A stretch of DNA of 64,000 bases from contig CP011265.1 in NCBI GenBank assembly GCA_000972765.1, positions 2,589,501-2,653,500 of the forward strand, in the 5' to 3' direction. Source of the stretch: Verrucomicrobia bacterium IMCC26134. Lineage in GTDB: Bacteria > Verrucomicrobiota > Verrucomicrobiia > Opitutales > Opitutaceae. A program made the position numbers and the translations under genes. Each line of letters begins with the position of its first letter. The first letter of the stretch is position 1. The notes below the pieces were generated by a model that saw nothing but the letters and a program-made list of their open reading frames with translations, was not told the DNA's origin and did not search any database. This document shows positions 17,740 to 26,421 of this stretch, piece after piece.

Positions 17740-18567
17740 ATGCGGTCCATGCCCGATACTACCGTCCGTCTGCAAAAGTTCCTCGCCGATGCCGGCGTGT
17801 GCTCCCGCCGTGCCGCCGAGGTTCAAATCGCGGAGAAAAACGTCTGGGTAAACGGCCTCCTCGCCGTGCTGGGCCAGAAGATAGATCCCGCCTCCGACAA
17901 GGTCACCTTCAACGGCAAGACCGTCCGCTCCATCGCCCAGCCCAAAATCACCTTCGCGCTTAACAAGCCCCGGGGGCTCATCTGCTCGAACGACGACCCG
18001 TTCAACCCCGAGACCATCTTCACCCTCCTGCCACGCGAACTGGCGAAGTATCGCTTCTTCACCGCAGGTCGCCTCGATAAAGACAGCGAGGGCCTCGTCA
18101 TCATCACCACGGACGGCGACCTCGCCCAACGACTCACCCACCCCAGCAACCAGGTTGTTAAACGCTACCTCGTCGTGCTCGAGTCAGGCTTCTCGCGTGA
18201 AAAAATCCCCCGTCTCATCAAGGGCATCACCCTGGAGGGCGAAAAGTTGAAGGTCGAATACGCCAACCTCATCAACCCCAACGCCGGCGGGCTCGCCACC
18301 TCGCTGGATGTCCACATGCACCACGGCAAGAAGCGCGAGATCCGCCAGCTCTTCCTCGCCCTGGGATATCCGGTCAAACGCCTTAAACGCTACCAAATCG
18401 GCGCTTTCCCCCTGCGCGGAATCCCGTTGCGGGCCGGGCAACAACTTTCACCTTCTCAGATCGAATCTCTCTTCGCCCTTCCCGGCCTCGCGCCGCGCCC
18501 TTCCTCTATCCGTCTCAACGCCAAGCCAAAATCTCCGCGAACTTCTTCCAAAAGTCATGAAGCGTAA
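17740..18567 (+). CDS. rluB: rRNA pseudouridine synthase, RsuA/RluB/RluE family
   Basis: The enzyme isomerises a uridine in ribosomal RNA to pseudouridine. The N-terminal S4 RNA-binding domain (VRLQKFLADAGVCSRRAAE) is followed by the catalytic domain with the family motif GRLDKDSEGL (catalytic Asp), then KRYLV and KKREIRQLF. This order and the length of 275 residues fit RluB or RsuA; rluB is the best guess. The true start may be the ATG at 17749 (MPDTTVRLQ) instead of 17740. The C-terminal ~25 residues are basic and Ser/Pro-rich. Its last 11 bp overlap the start of the next gene in another frame. Confidence 0.9.
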   Translation: MRSMPDTTVRLQKFLADAGVCSRRAAEVQIAEKNVWVNGLLAVLGQKIDPASDKVTFNGKTVRSIAQPKITFALNKPRGLICSNDDPFNPETIFTLLPRELAKYRFFTAGRLDKDSEGLVIITTDGDLAQRLTHPSNQVVKRYLVVLESGFSREKIPRLIKGITLEGEKLKVEYANLINPNAGGLATSLDVHMHHGKKREIRQLFLALGYPVKRLKRYQIGAFPLRGIPLRAGQQLSPSQIESLFALPGLAPRPSSIRLNAKPKSPRTSSKSHEA

Positions 18568-19381
18568 CCTCATCACCTCCCTGCTCGCCGTCGCTTTCTC
18601 CGTCGCCGGCATCGTCCCATCACGCGCCGCCGCGCTCGCCGAGGCAGCCACTGCCTACGCAGCGCCTGACTCATCCAGCATCGCGCTGGGCACCGCCCGC
18701 GCCGGCTCCCGCATCGCCACCACCCCGGCCCCCTCAGGTTGGCAGGCCGTCGAACTCGCCGGCCCTCATACCGTCTACGTCGCGGAAAAGGACACTCTTA
18801 AAAACTTCGATATCCGCCCGGGTGCATCCTACTTGGCCTCCCCCCGCGCCGACGCCCCGGTCATCGGCATCGCCGGTGAAAAGGACGCCGCTCAATTCGC
18901 CGACATCGCCGGTCGCTACAATAAATTCTCCCTCGATCGCGTGCTCATTGGCTTCGTGCGACTGCCCGTCTCGCCCGTGACCGCGGTCAGCGCCGTCACG
19001 CCCGGCCCGGTTTCCGCACCCGTCTCAGCGCAGGCGCCTGCTCCGGCAACAACCGCCGCCGACGCCAATATTCTGCGCCAGGATATCCCAGCCTCCGCTC
19101 CAGCCCGTGCAGCGTCCGAAACCGGTGAGCCCCAGCTCGCTCGTATCTTCTTCGGCACTCTCGCCTCCAGCCGCAGCGCATTCCACCCCCGCCGCCCCTA
19201 CGATTTCCAACTCAACGACAACAACGGCAATCGCCTCGCCTTCCTCGACACCAGCCGCCTGCTCCTCACTGAGAAGCTCGAAACCTTCCTTGAGCGGAAC
19301 ATCACTATCCTGGGCACCGCCGAGACTTCCGGCTCCACCGGAGCCCTCGTCATCCACGTCGAGACCCTCAAGCTTCGCTAA
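18557..19381 (+). CDS. Exported hypothetical protein with SH3-like region
   Basis: I place the start at 18557, where MKRNLITSLLAVAFSVAGIVPSRA gives a clean signal peptide; the open frame extends further upstream only inside rluB. The 274-residue protein has an SH3-like beta region after the signal (residues ~25-90, with TAYAAPDSSS, IGTARAGSRI-like text and VYVAEKDTL), a second beta repeat, a low-complexity Pro/Ala/Val linker (~135-175) and a C-terminal beta domain (FFGTLASSRSAFHPRRPY). It probably acts in the periplasm or at the wall, as bacterial SH3-like domains often bind peptidoglycan, but no catalytic residues are seen. It overlaps rluB by 11 bp and lies 53 bp before folD. Confidence 0.75.
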   Translation: MKRNLITSLLAVAFSVAGIVPSRAAALAEAATAYAAPDSSSIALGTARAGSRIATTPAPSGWQAVELAGPHTVYVAEKDTLKNFDIRPGASYLASPRADAPVIGIAGEKDAAQFADIAGRYNKFSLDRVLIGFVRLPVSPVTAVSAVTPGPVSAPVSAQAPAPATTAADANILRQDIPASAPARAASETGEPQLARIFFGTLASSRSAFHPRRPYDFQLNDNNGNRLAFLDTSRLLLTEKLETFLERNITILGTAETSGSTGALVIHVETLKLR

Positions 19382-19434
19382 AAGCTCCCGGTTCACTCCC
19401 CTTGCCAGCCTCCCGCTCTTAGACTCGCGCCCAA

Positions 19435-20307
19435 ATGGAACTTATTGATGGCAATCTGATCGCGTCCACCATCGTGGCCGAACTCAAATCCCAGGTCGCC
19501 GCCCTCCCCGGCCGGCGCCCCTGCCTGGCACTGGTGCGCGTTGGCGAGGACCCCGCTTCCGTCTCCTACGTTAAAAAGAAGGAGAAAACCGCCGCCGAAA
19601 TCGGCATCGAAAGCCGCATCATCCTGCCCCCCGTCACCATTCCGCAGGCCGATCTCGAAAAGCTTATCGACGACCTCAACGCCGACCCTTCGGTCGACGG
19701 CATCCTTGTCCAATCCCCCCTGCCCAAGCCCCTCGACGAGCACGCCGTCTTCAGCCGCATCGCCCCGCACAAGGACGTCGACGGCTTCCACACCGTGAAC
19801 ATCGGAAAAATCGCCCAGGAGGACGACACGGGCTTCGTCGCCTGCACTCCCGCCGGTATCATGGCACTGCTGGCCCGCTCCGGCACCGACCTCGCAGGCA
19901 AACACGTCGTCGTCCTCGGCCGGTCCCTCATCGTCGGAAAGCCCGTGGGTCTGCTCGCCCTCCAAAAAAAGGCCGGAGCCAACGCGACCGTCACCTTCTG
20001 CCACTCCGGCACACGCGACCTCCCTGCCATCACTCGTCTCGCCGATGTGCTCATCGCCGCCATCGGACGCCCGGAGTTCGTCAAGGCCGACATGGTCAAG
20101 CCCGGCGCCGTCATCATCGATGTCGGCATCAATCGCGTCACTGATGTATCCAAAAAAACCGGATACAAACTCGTCGGCGACGTCCACTTCGAGTCCGTCG
20201 CCCCGCTGGCCTCCAAAATCACCCCAGTCCCCGGCGGTGTTGGCCCGATGACCGTCTGCATGCTTATGCAGAATACCGTCAAAGCCGCCCGCCTCGCCCG
20301 TTCCTGA
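19435..20307 (+). CDS. folD: Bifunctional methylene-THF dehydrogenase / methenyl-THF cyclohydrolase
   Basis: This cytosolic enzyme interconverts 5,10-methylene-, 5,10-methenyl- and 10-formyl-tetrahydrofolate with NADP, supplying one-carbon units. The 290-residue protein has the active-site region [15 protein letters not shown] (Lys in the motif), [10 protein letters not shown], the Asp loop [11 protein letters not shown], the NADP site [13 protein letters not shown] and the signature [18 protein letters not shown]. Length and motif order match FolD. It follows an unrelated exported protein by 53 bp and precedes the receiver/kinase gene by 66 bp. Confidence 0.97.
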   Translation: MELIDGNLIASTIVAELKSQVAALPGRRPCLALVRVGEDPASVSYVKKKEKTAAEIGIESRIILPPVTIPQADLEKLIDDLNADPSVDGILVQSPLPKPLDEHAVFSRIAPHKDVDGFHTVNIGKIAQEDDTGFVACTPAGIMALLARSGTDLAGKHVVVLGRSLIVGKPVGLLALQKKAGANATVTFCHSGTRDLPAITRLADVLIAAIGRPEFVKADMVKPGAVIIDVGINRVTDVSKKTGYKLVGDVHFESVAPLASKITPVPGGVGPMTVCMLMQNTVKAARLARS

Positions 20308-20373
20308 TCCGCATCATTCCCCCGCTCTTCCGGCTCGACTTGTGCTTCTACTGCCTTACCCAACCTACTTTAA

Positions 20374-21549
20374 ATGAGCGCCCTGCCAAAGGTTCTAGTT
20401 GTCGACGATCAGCCGGTGAACGTGCAGTTGCTCAAGCGTGCCCTCGAAAAAGAGAAAATTGGAGTCATCACCGCGCTCAACGGACATGACGCGCTGACCT
20501 TGGTCGATCGTGAACACCCGGACGTCATACTCCTTGACGTGATGATGCCGGAGATGGACGGCATCGAGGTCTGCCAGCGGCTCCAGGCCGATCCGGTCAG
20601 CAAAACCATCCCCGTCATCTTCATCACCGCCCGCAGCTCCAAAGAGGGCAAGCTCGCCGGCCTCGGGGTCGGCGCGGTCGACTACATCACCAAGCCCATC
20701 GACCTCGACGAGACGGTCGCCCGCGTCCAGACGCACCTCCGCTTCGTCCAAATCAACCGCGAGATGCTCGATCTCCAGCGCCGCCTGCAGGAAAGCCGCC
20801 GCACTGCATCCGTCGGCGCCATCACCCAGGGTATTGCGCATAACCTGAATAATCTACTGAGCGTGGTCTTGGGCTACCTCGAGCTCATCCGCCTCAACGC
20901 CGATACCCCCGACGCCGTCCGCGAAAATGCCGACCATCTCGACACCGCCGTCCAGCGCATCGTCGTGATCATCCGCCAGCTCACCTCTCTGGTGGTAAAG
21001 TCCAGGGTCCCCACGACCCCACGCCCGCTCGATGAGCTCATCGCCAATTCGGTCAGACGCCTGCAGAATGATCTGCGCAAGAGTCAACCTGCGGTCATCA
21101 GCGTGATCAATCCCCTCGTCCAACAGACCATCTCCACCCACGTCGAGGTGTTCGAGGACAGCTTGGTCAAACTGCTCTTAAACGCCTACGAGAGCTACGG
21201 CGAAAACTTGGATGGCCCCCGCGAGATCGTGCTCCGCACCAGCATACAGCCAGCCGTGCAACAGGACACCGGCCCCCTCCTTCAGATTCTGATCGAGGAC
21301 AAGGGACGCGGTATCAACCCGGAAATCCGCGACCACGTTTTCGAACCCTTTACCAGCAGCAAGAACACCGTCGGCGTCGGCATGGGCCTCACCGTAGCCC
21401 GCCACTCGCTGCGCAACATGGGTGGCGACGTGGAGCTCATGGACAACCCTTCCGGAGGCACCATCGCCGTCTTCACCCACCCCGTCGACCGCCCTGTCCG
21501 TCGCGGCGTATTTCAGGAAAGCTCGAAATCAACCCCGCCCTTCGCCTGA
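20374..21549 (+). CDS. Response regulator receiver fused to a histidine kinase
   Basis: The 391-residue soluble protein begins with a CheY-like receiver: acidic pocket VVDD, phospho-acceptor Asp55 in VILLDVMMPEMDG and Lys107 in YITKPID. A short coiled linker leads to a HisKA-like helix with candidate phospho-His156 in SVGAITQGIAHNLNN, resembling NtrB-class kinases. The ATPase domain has an N-box (KLLLNAYESYGE), G1 DKGRGI, F-box FEPFTSSK and G2 GVGMGLTVARH. There is no membrane segment, so it is a cytosolic relay, probably fed by another kinase through the N-terminal receiver. The output partner is not in the window. It may stand alone between folD and an aldo-keto reductase. Confidence 0.9.
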   Translation: MSALPKVLVVDDQPVNVQLLKRALEKEKIGVITALNGHDALTLVDREHPDVILLDVMMPEMDGIEVCQRLQADPVSKTIPVIFITARSSKEGKLAGLGVGAVDYITKPIDLDETVARVQTHLRFVQINREMLDLQRRLQESRRTASVGAITQGIAHNLNNLLSVVLGYLELIRLNADTPDAVRENADHLDTAVQRIVVIIRQLTSLVVKSRVPTTPRPLDELIANSVRRLQNDLRKSQPAVISVINPLVQQTISTHVEVFEDSLVKLLLNAYESYGENLDGPREIVLRTSIQPAVQQDTGPLLQILIEDKGRGINPEIRDHVFEPFTSSKNTVGVGMGLTVARHSLRNMGGDVELMDNPSGGTIAVFTHPVDRPVRRGVFQESSKSTPPFA

Positions 21550-21602
21550 TAGAGGCTGAGCATCATTGCCTTCCGTGCCGGGCAGGGCTTGGGTAAACCT
21601 CC

Positions 21603-22589
21603 ATGAAAACCCGCTCCTTTGGCTCCATCGCATTCCAATCATCCGAGATAGGCCTCGGCTGCTGGCAGCTCGGCGGCACCGATTGGGGCGCGGTCGAAGA
21701 TGGCGACGCCCTCTCCATCCTTGGTGCGGCGGCCGATGCCGGAGTTAACTTTTTCGACACCGCCGACGTCTATGGCGGCGGTCGCAGCGAGTCACTGATC
21801 GGCCGTTTCCTGAAGGAATCGGGCCGCAAGGACATCTTCGTGGCGACCAAGCTCGGCCGCACCTCCGCACTCTACCCCGCCGGCTACAGCGAGGCCACCT
21901 TGCGCGCCGCCACCGAGGCTTCGCTACGACGGCTCGGCGTCGAGACTCTCGACCTCACCCAGCTCCACTGCATCCCCTTGGAAGTCCTGCGTCGCGGCGA
22001 GATCTTCGGCTGGCTTCGCCAGCTCCGCACCGAGGGCAAAATCCGCGCTTTTGGCGCCAGCGTGGAATCCGTGGACGAGGGACATCTCTGCCTGGCCCAA
22101 GAGGGCGTCTCCTCGCTGCAGGTTATCTTTAACGTATTCCGGCAAAGACCCGCCGAAACCCTGCTGCCGCAAGCACTGGCCAAGGGGGTGGCGATTATAG
22201 TCCGGCTTCCGCTGGCGAGTGGTGTGCTCGCTGGCGGCTTTACCCGCACCACGACTTTTGCCGCCGCCGATCACCGCAACTACAACCGCGACGGTGGAGC
22301 GTTTAACGTCGGCGAAACCTTCGCCGGCCTGCCTTTCCCCAAGGCAGTGGAGCTGGCGGACGCTCTTCGCTCCTTTATTCCCGAAGGCTGGACCATGGCG
22401 CAACTCGCGCAACGCTGGATCCTGGACCACACGGCGGTGAGCACCGTCATCACCGGCGCGAGTCGCGTGGCTCAAGTCGGAGCCAACGCCTCGGTCTCCG
22501 CGCTGCCCCGGCTCTCGACGGAATTGCACGCACGCTTGGCGGAGTTCTACCGTTCGGAAGTCCAGGCGCATATCCGCGGTCCGTATTGA
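21603..22589 (+). CDS. Aldo/keto reductase
   Basis: The 328-residue NADPH-dependent oxidoreductase has a TIM-barrel fold. The catalytic tetrad can be assigned: Asp52 and Tyr57 (FFDTADVYGGGRSE), Lys83 (VATKLG) and His122 (LTQLHCIP). The C-terminal cofactor region contains STVITGASRVAQVGAN, typical for the family. The form (GLGCWQLGGTDWG, VYGGGRSESLIGR) resembles the general AKR group often called L-glyceraldehyde 3-phosphate or oxidoreductase type; the substrate cannot be named. A Nudix gene starts 27 bp downstream, so the two may be cotranscribed. Confidence 0.93.
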   Translation: MKTRSFGSIAFQSSEIGLGCWQLGGTDWGAVEDGDALSILGAAADAGVNFFDTADVYGGGRSESLIGRFLKESGRKDIFVATKLGRTSALYPAGYSEATLRAATEASLRRLGVETLDLTQLHCIPLEVLRRGEIFGWLRQLRTEGKIRAFGASVESVDEGHLCLAQEGVSSLQVIFNVFRQRPAETLLPQALAKGVAIIVRLPLASGVLAGGFTRTTTFAAADHRNYNRDGGAFNVGETFAGLPFPKAVELADALRSFIPEGWTMAQLAQRWILDHTAVSTVITGASRVAQVGANASVSALPRLSTELHARLAEFYRSEVQAHIRGPY

Positions 22590-22616
22590 AGCAGCGACGA
22601 AATCGCGTTCACTGAC

Positions 22617-23177
22617 ATGCTAGAGCCCATGCACGAACCGCTTCTGGATCTGATCCGCCGCCACGCCGCCCGGACACTCGATGAGCATGAGGCGGCAATG
22701 GCCGCGGATACGCTCCGCTTCGTCGCGTCAGAGCCGGACTGCCTGCTGCGCTCCAACGTGCAGGGGCACCTCACCGGCTCGGCCTGGATCGTGGACTCGG
22801 CGCGCCGGCGCACCCTTCTCACCCACCACCTCAAGCTTGAGAAATGGCTGCAACTCGGCGGCCATGCCGACGGCGACGGCGATTTGCTGGCCGTGGCCTT
22901 GCGCGAGGGCACCGAAGAGAGCGGCCTCACCCGATTGCGAGTGGTGAGCACCGGGATTTTCGACGTGGACCGACACTGGATTCCCGCGCGCAAAACCGAG
23001 GCGGCGCACTGGCACTACGACCTGCGTTTTATGCTCGAGGCCAACCCCGATGAACCCTTGGTCAGGGCTCAAAACGAGTCGAAGGAACTCGCCTGGGTGC
23101 CGCTCTCGGATGTGACGCGGCTAAACTCGGAAGAGTCCATGGCGCGCATGGTCAGAAAAACCATCGCGCTCGTCTAG
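22617..23177 (+). CDS. Nudix hydrolase
   Basis: The 186-residue protein hydrolyses a nucleoside diphosphate linked to another group. The Nudix box is complete: GGHADGDGDLLAVALREGTE followed by ESGL fits G-x5-E/D-x7-REUxEExGU, with the metal-binding REGTEE core. The flanking WLQLGGHADG and LDIFDVDRH-like text (GIFDVDRHWIPAR) resembles the subgroup annotated generally as NUDIX domain-containing protein in environmental bacteria. The start may be 22617 or the ATG at 22629. It follows the aldo-keto reductase by 27 bp; the substrate is unknown. Confidence 0.9.
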   Translation: MLEPMHEPLLDLIRRHAARTLDEHEAAMAADTLRFVASEPDCLLRSNVQGHLTGSAWIVDSARRRTLLTHHLKLEKWLQLGGHADGDGDLLAVALREGTEESGLTRLRVVSTGIFDVDRHWIPARKTEAAHWHYDLRFMLEANPDEPLVRAQNESKELAWVPLSDVTRLNSEESMARMVRKTIALV

Positions 23178-23359
23178 GCGTTGTCCTCAAATTAAACCAA
23201 TGCTCCTTGAGTGGAGAATCATGCTCGGCCAAGGCGAACGAAGCGGGTGCGGGCCAGAGGCCCGTGCTGCCTAGGGCAACACCGGCCCAGCTTGATTTTC
23301 CTCTCACCCGCAGGGCGCAGGCAGAGCGTCGGATTAAATTGAAGACAGCGCCTAGCGCC

Positions 23360-24847
23360 TCAGCAGCGCTCGACTTCGATGCTCACCACCGCGCAAGGCG
23401 AAAGCTCGACCGTCAGGGCGAGTTCACCATCGAGCGAAAGCGTCTCGTCACGAAGCAACACCGGCTCGGCCGCCGCGCGCAAGGCGGCGAGTTCCGCGGC
23501 CTTGGGATAATCCGGCGAACCCATCGCGCGCCAGGCGTGCAATGCGTTGCCGCGTTCGTCGTCAACCGTCCAGACCCGCACGCGGTAGCGGCCCTTGGTC
23601 AGTCCGCGCAGAAGAAACTCATCGCGACGGTGCACGCCTTTGATTTTCCAATCTCCGCCGCCGAGATCGGTCTCGATCACGTCAGGCAGATTCCAGGTCA
23701 ACAACCGCACCTCACCCTGCGAGGAGCGAGTTGCCCGCGCCGAAGGGTGTGAAAGCGGCAACTCGACATCGTGGAGCCGGGCCAGCCAGCGATAGGCATG
23801 AAAGACAGGCTTCTTCACCCCGTGCTGGTTCACCAGGCCGTATTTGCCGGTGAAGGGCCGCAGGCTCAGGCCGCTCTCCTCAAAAATATCGCTCACCGTC
23901 CACCACATGTAGGAGTCGGCCAGACCCGACACCTCCTTGATGCTTTGCAAGGCGAAGGCGGCGGTGAAGGCCGTGTCCTTGCCAAAGACGTCCTCGTGCG
24001 CGGGCGAGCAGTTCCACTCGGTGAAATGGAGCTCGGCGTTGGGGAAGGCCGAGGCCGCGATCTCCTGCCGCACCCGCGCGACCTCCCGCGCCAGACCGGC
24101 CGGTCCTCGGTAATACATCGGTCCATCGGGCACGCCGAGCACGAGATCGGCATCCACCGCATAGTGATGCGTGGAGATAAAATCGACCGGCGCACGATGC
24201 TTCGCGCAGTAGTCGAGCAGAGCAGGCACCCACATCGTCTTGGAGGTGGCGGGGCCGCCGACGCGCAGGCGCGCATCGACCGCCTTCACCGCATGAGCCG
24301 TCTCGGCGTAGAGCTGGAAGTAATCCTCCCTCGTGCCGGTCCAAAAGGTGTTGTGCAAATCGGGCTCGTTCCAGACCTCGAAGTGCCAGGTGAGCACTTC
24401 CTCGATGCCGAAGTGATTCACCAGATGCGCGACAAAGCGCCGCACGAGCCGCGTCCATTGCGCCCAGTCCTTCGGTGGTGTGATGTTGCCGCGATAGTCG
24501 AAGATCGTCTGCGGGCCGCTTGCCAGCCGGGCGGGCATAAATCCCAGTTCAACAAAAGGCTTCATGCCTTGCGCCACGAAGAACTCGTAGATCTTGGTGG
24601 CATTTTGAAAGTTCAGGCGGGGCCCGCCGTCCGCCTCCTCCCCCCCATGGATCACGCCCACGTATTCGGTAAATATCCCGTGGAAACGGATGCCGCCAAA
24701 GCCGATCTCCTGCTGCGCGAGCCGGACGTGTTCGCGGAAATCCTCGCGCAAGGTGAGGTAGGCGTGACAGGAGCCAACCCCGCGCTGAAAGTAGCGGTTA
24801 AACGGAATCGTGGGCGCGGCTAGATCAACAGGGATGGGGTGTGACAT
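23360..24847 (-). CDS. Glycoside hydrolase family 39-like (beta-xylosidase type)
   Basis: The 495-residue retaining glycosidase has a TIM-barrel catalytic domain with the acid/base Glu161 in FEVWNEPDLHNTFW and the nucleophile Glu277 in LHFTEWNCSP, spaced as in GH39 xylosidases and iduronidases. The GFGGIRFHGIF start and C-terminal beta-sandwich (residues ~390-495) also fit. There is no signal peptide, so it acts in the cytoplasm on imported oligosaccharides, probably beta-xylosides. No transporter or other carbohydrate gene is adjacent. Two copies of an 8-bp motif upstream may be a regulator site. Confidence 0.88.
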   Translation of the reverse strand: MSHPIPVDLAAPTIPFNRYFQRGVGSCHAYLTLREDFREHVRLAQQEIGFGGIRFHGIFTEYVGVIHGGEEADGGPRLNFQNATKIYEFFVAQGMKPFVELGFMPARLASGPQTIFDYRGNITPPKDWAQWTRLVRRFVAHLVNHFGIEEVLTWHFEVWNEPDLHNTFWTGTREDYFQLYAETAHAVKAVDARLRVGGPATSKTMWVPALLDYCAKHRAPVDFISTHHYAVDADLVLGVPDGPMYYRGPAGLAREVARVRQEIAASAFPNAELHFTEWNCSPAHEDVFGKDTAFTAAFALQSIKEVSGLADSYMWWTVSDIFEESGLSLRPFTGKYGLVNQHGVKKPVFHAYRWLARLHDVELPLSHPSARATRSSQGEVRLLTWNLPDVIETDLGGGDWKIKGVHRRDEFLLRGLTKGRYRVRVWTVDDERGNALHAWRAMGSPDYPKAAELAALRAAAEPVLLRDETLSLDGELALTVELSPCAVVSIEVERC

Positions 24848-24899
24848 GGGATGTTATCGAACGAGGTTTTTAAGAACAGGGCGACCAACCGTGGCTTCG

Positions 24900-24936
24900 C
24901 GCTTAAGCGGCTATCCGAGCAAATGCTTCTTAAGCG
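24900..24936. promoter_or_regulatory. Paired CTTAAGCG motif upstream of the GH39 gene
   Basis: The motif CTTAAGCG occurs at 24902-24909 (inside the 10-bp palindrome CGCTTAAGCG) and again at 24929-24936, centre-to-centre 27 bp apart, 53-90 bp before the GH39 start. This could be an operator, but TTAAGCG also appears elsewhere in the window, so it may be chance. Confidence 0.25.
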
Positions 24937-25043
24937 CAGGGTTCAATCCGATCCGCTATAATCGCCGGCGCTCGACCCGGCCCGTCGAAGCGGCGGATAA
25001 AAGGTGGCCGGAACAGGGAGGGTATTGAGGAGTCGCGATGCGC

Positions 25044-25817
25044 TCAACGCAAGGTGAGCTCCACCCGCACCGGACGATGGTCCGATAACCACGAACGAAT
25101 AACCTCGGCGCTTTCGACCCGCACCGCCGCAGGCACCATCACGAAATCCAAGGCCCGCGTCGGAAACGGAGAGGGAAACGTTTTACCTCCCGCAGGTAAA
25201 AGCGTGTAGGCCCCGAAGTATTTCAACTCGTTCAACAAGCCGGTGGTGGCGTCGCTCGCGTGGCGCGAGGTATTGAAATCCCCGCAAACCAGAGGCGGCA
25301 CACTCCAGAAAGGAGCGCGGGCATTGTGCTTTTCCTCCAAATAACGGAACACCTGCCCGACTTGATCGAGACGCGCCGTGCGCGAGCGGTAGTTAAGGTG
25401 CAGATTGAGCAAAGGCACAGTGCGTCCGGCCAGCATCACCTCGGCGAATAAAAACCCTTTTTCGCCGACCTGCTTGCGCCCAAACGCGACCGCCTCGCCT
25501 TCCAGTAATTTATGGCGCGATAAAAACGCATTGCCGTAACTCAGGTTAAAAATCCCCTCGCGCCGCGTGGTGCGCCCAAAGAGCGAGTGGGCATAGCCGG
25601 CATGCTCCTGCAGGTAGGCGACCTGGTCGAAATTACCCGCCCAGCGTGAATGTTCGTCGATCTCCTGCAACGCCACCACATCGGCATCCAGCGTCCGCAG
25701 CAAGGCCGCGAGTCGTCGCAGATGCGCTTGCATCGAGCGCCGCGACTGCAAGCCTTGGATCGGCCGCAACCCGCGACCATGGGCGATATTGTAAGTCACG
25801 ATGCGCAGACGGGCCAT
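25044..25817 (-). CDS. Endonuclease/exonuclease/phosphatase-family hydrolase
   Basis: The 257-residue protein belongs to the EEP (DNase I/exonuclease III-like) fold. Its motifs are in order: TYNIAHGRG (Asn), VVALQEID (metal-binding Glu), NLHLNY, VCGDFNTSRHA (Asp/Asn pair) and SDHRPVRVEL (catalytic His near the C-terminus). No signal peptide is visible. Members of this group cleave phosphodiesters in nucleic acids, lipids or small molecules, so the substrate stays open. It lies 196 bp upstream of the GH39 gene on the same strand and 72 bp after the next gene upstream. Confidence 0.88.
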   Translation of the reverse strand: MARLRIVTYNIAHGRGLRPIQGLQSRRSMQAHLRRLAALLRTLDADVVALQEIDEHSRWAGNFDQVAYLQEHAGYAHSLFGRTTRREGIFNLSYGNAFLSRHKLLEGEAVAFGRKQVGEKGFLFAEVMLAGRTVPLLNLHLNYRSRTARLDQVGQVFRYLEEKHNARAPFWSVPPLVCGDFNTSRHASDATTGLLNELKYFGAYTLLPAGGKTFPSPFPTRALDFVMVPAAVRVESAEVIRSWLSDHRPVRVELTLR

Positions 25818-25889
25818 GGGCAGGAAAGCCTGCGCCAGCGATCCCCAGAGGTTAAGCGCAAAAACGCCCCCTGTTTCGGCGCGCCTGTC

Positions 25890-26369
25890 TTAAGCGATCA
25901 CGCCGAAGAGAAAATATCCGATGATCGCGGCAACATAAGCCGTCAGGCCGGTGAGCAGAAGGCACAGCTCGATGAAGAAGAAACGCGTTTTGCGGTCACG
26001 GTAGCACAGAATTTGCTCGAGCAAGGCGACGTCGTCTCCGCCCGGCGGGGCACGAAACTGCGTGACCCAGCGGATACGCAACGAACCGCCGAGAATCAGC
26101 AGCATGGAGGCCAGCACGAGCGTCAGGCCGCCCGCCAGCGCATAGCGCTGAAACAGCCCCGCCGCCGCGATCCGCGGCCCGGAAAAACCGGTGATGGTAA
26201 GGGCCAGCGTGGCCACTGTGAGCAGAAGCTGGGCTCGCGTCTGCAATACAGTGAACTGCTGCATGAGCAGCTTGAGCGCTTCCTGGACGCCACCACCGAT
26301 CGCGAGCAGGTGGCGGGCTTCGTCGTTGTGGATAGGCAGAGGATTTTCGGGTGAGAATGGAGTCTGCAT
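25890..26369 (-). CDS. Small membrane protein of unknown function (DUF2721-like appearance)
   Basis: I start at 26369 (MQTPFSPENPLPIHND), because the longer frame from 26432 would run across the start of the divergent lipoprotein gene. The 159-residue protein has an amphipathic N-terminal helix and three hydrophobic segments: ~48-64 (AQLLLTVATLALTITGF), ~72-93 (ALAGGLTLVLASMLLILGG) and ~134-157 (ELCLLLTGLTAYVAAIIGYF). The cytoplasmic loop is basic. No catalytic motif is seen. Its start is 52 bp from that of the divergent lipoprotein gene, so they probably share a regulatory region. Confidence 0.7.
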   Translation of the reverse strand: MQTPFSPENPLPIHNDEARHLLAIGGGVQEALKLLMQQFTVLQTRAQLLLTVATLALTITGFSGPRIAAAGLFQRYALAGGLTLVLASMLLILGGSLRIRWVTQFRAPPGGDDVALLEQILCYRDRKTRFFFIELCLLLTGLTAYVAAIIGYFLFGVIA

Positions 26370-26421
26370 GTTGGAAACGGTGACGGGATTGGCCCCAAGG
26401 AAAAAGCGACCCGGCCTACAG

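Noticed and set aside
23207-23752. 181-codon plus-strand frame between the Nudix and GH39 genes
   Set aside because: Most of it is antisense to the GH39 C-terminus, and the 5' part lies in a 182-bp gap with no start signal.
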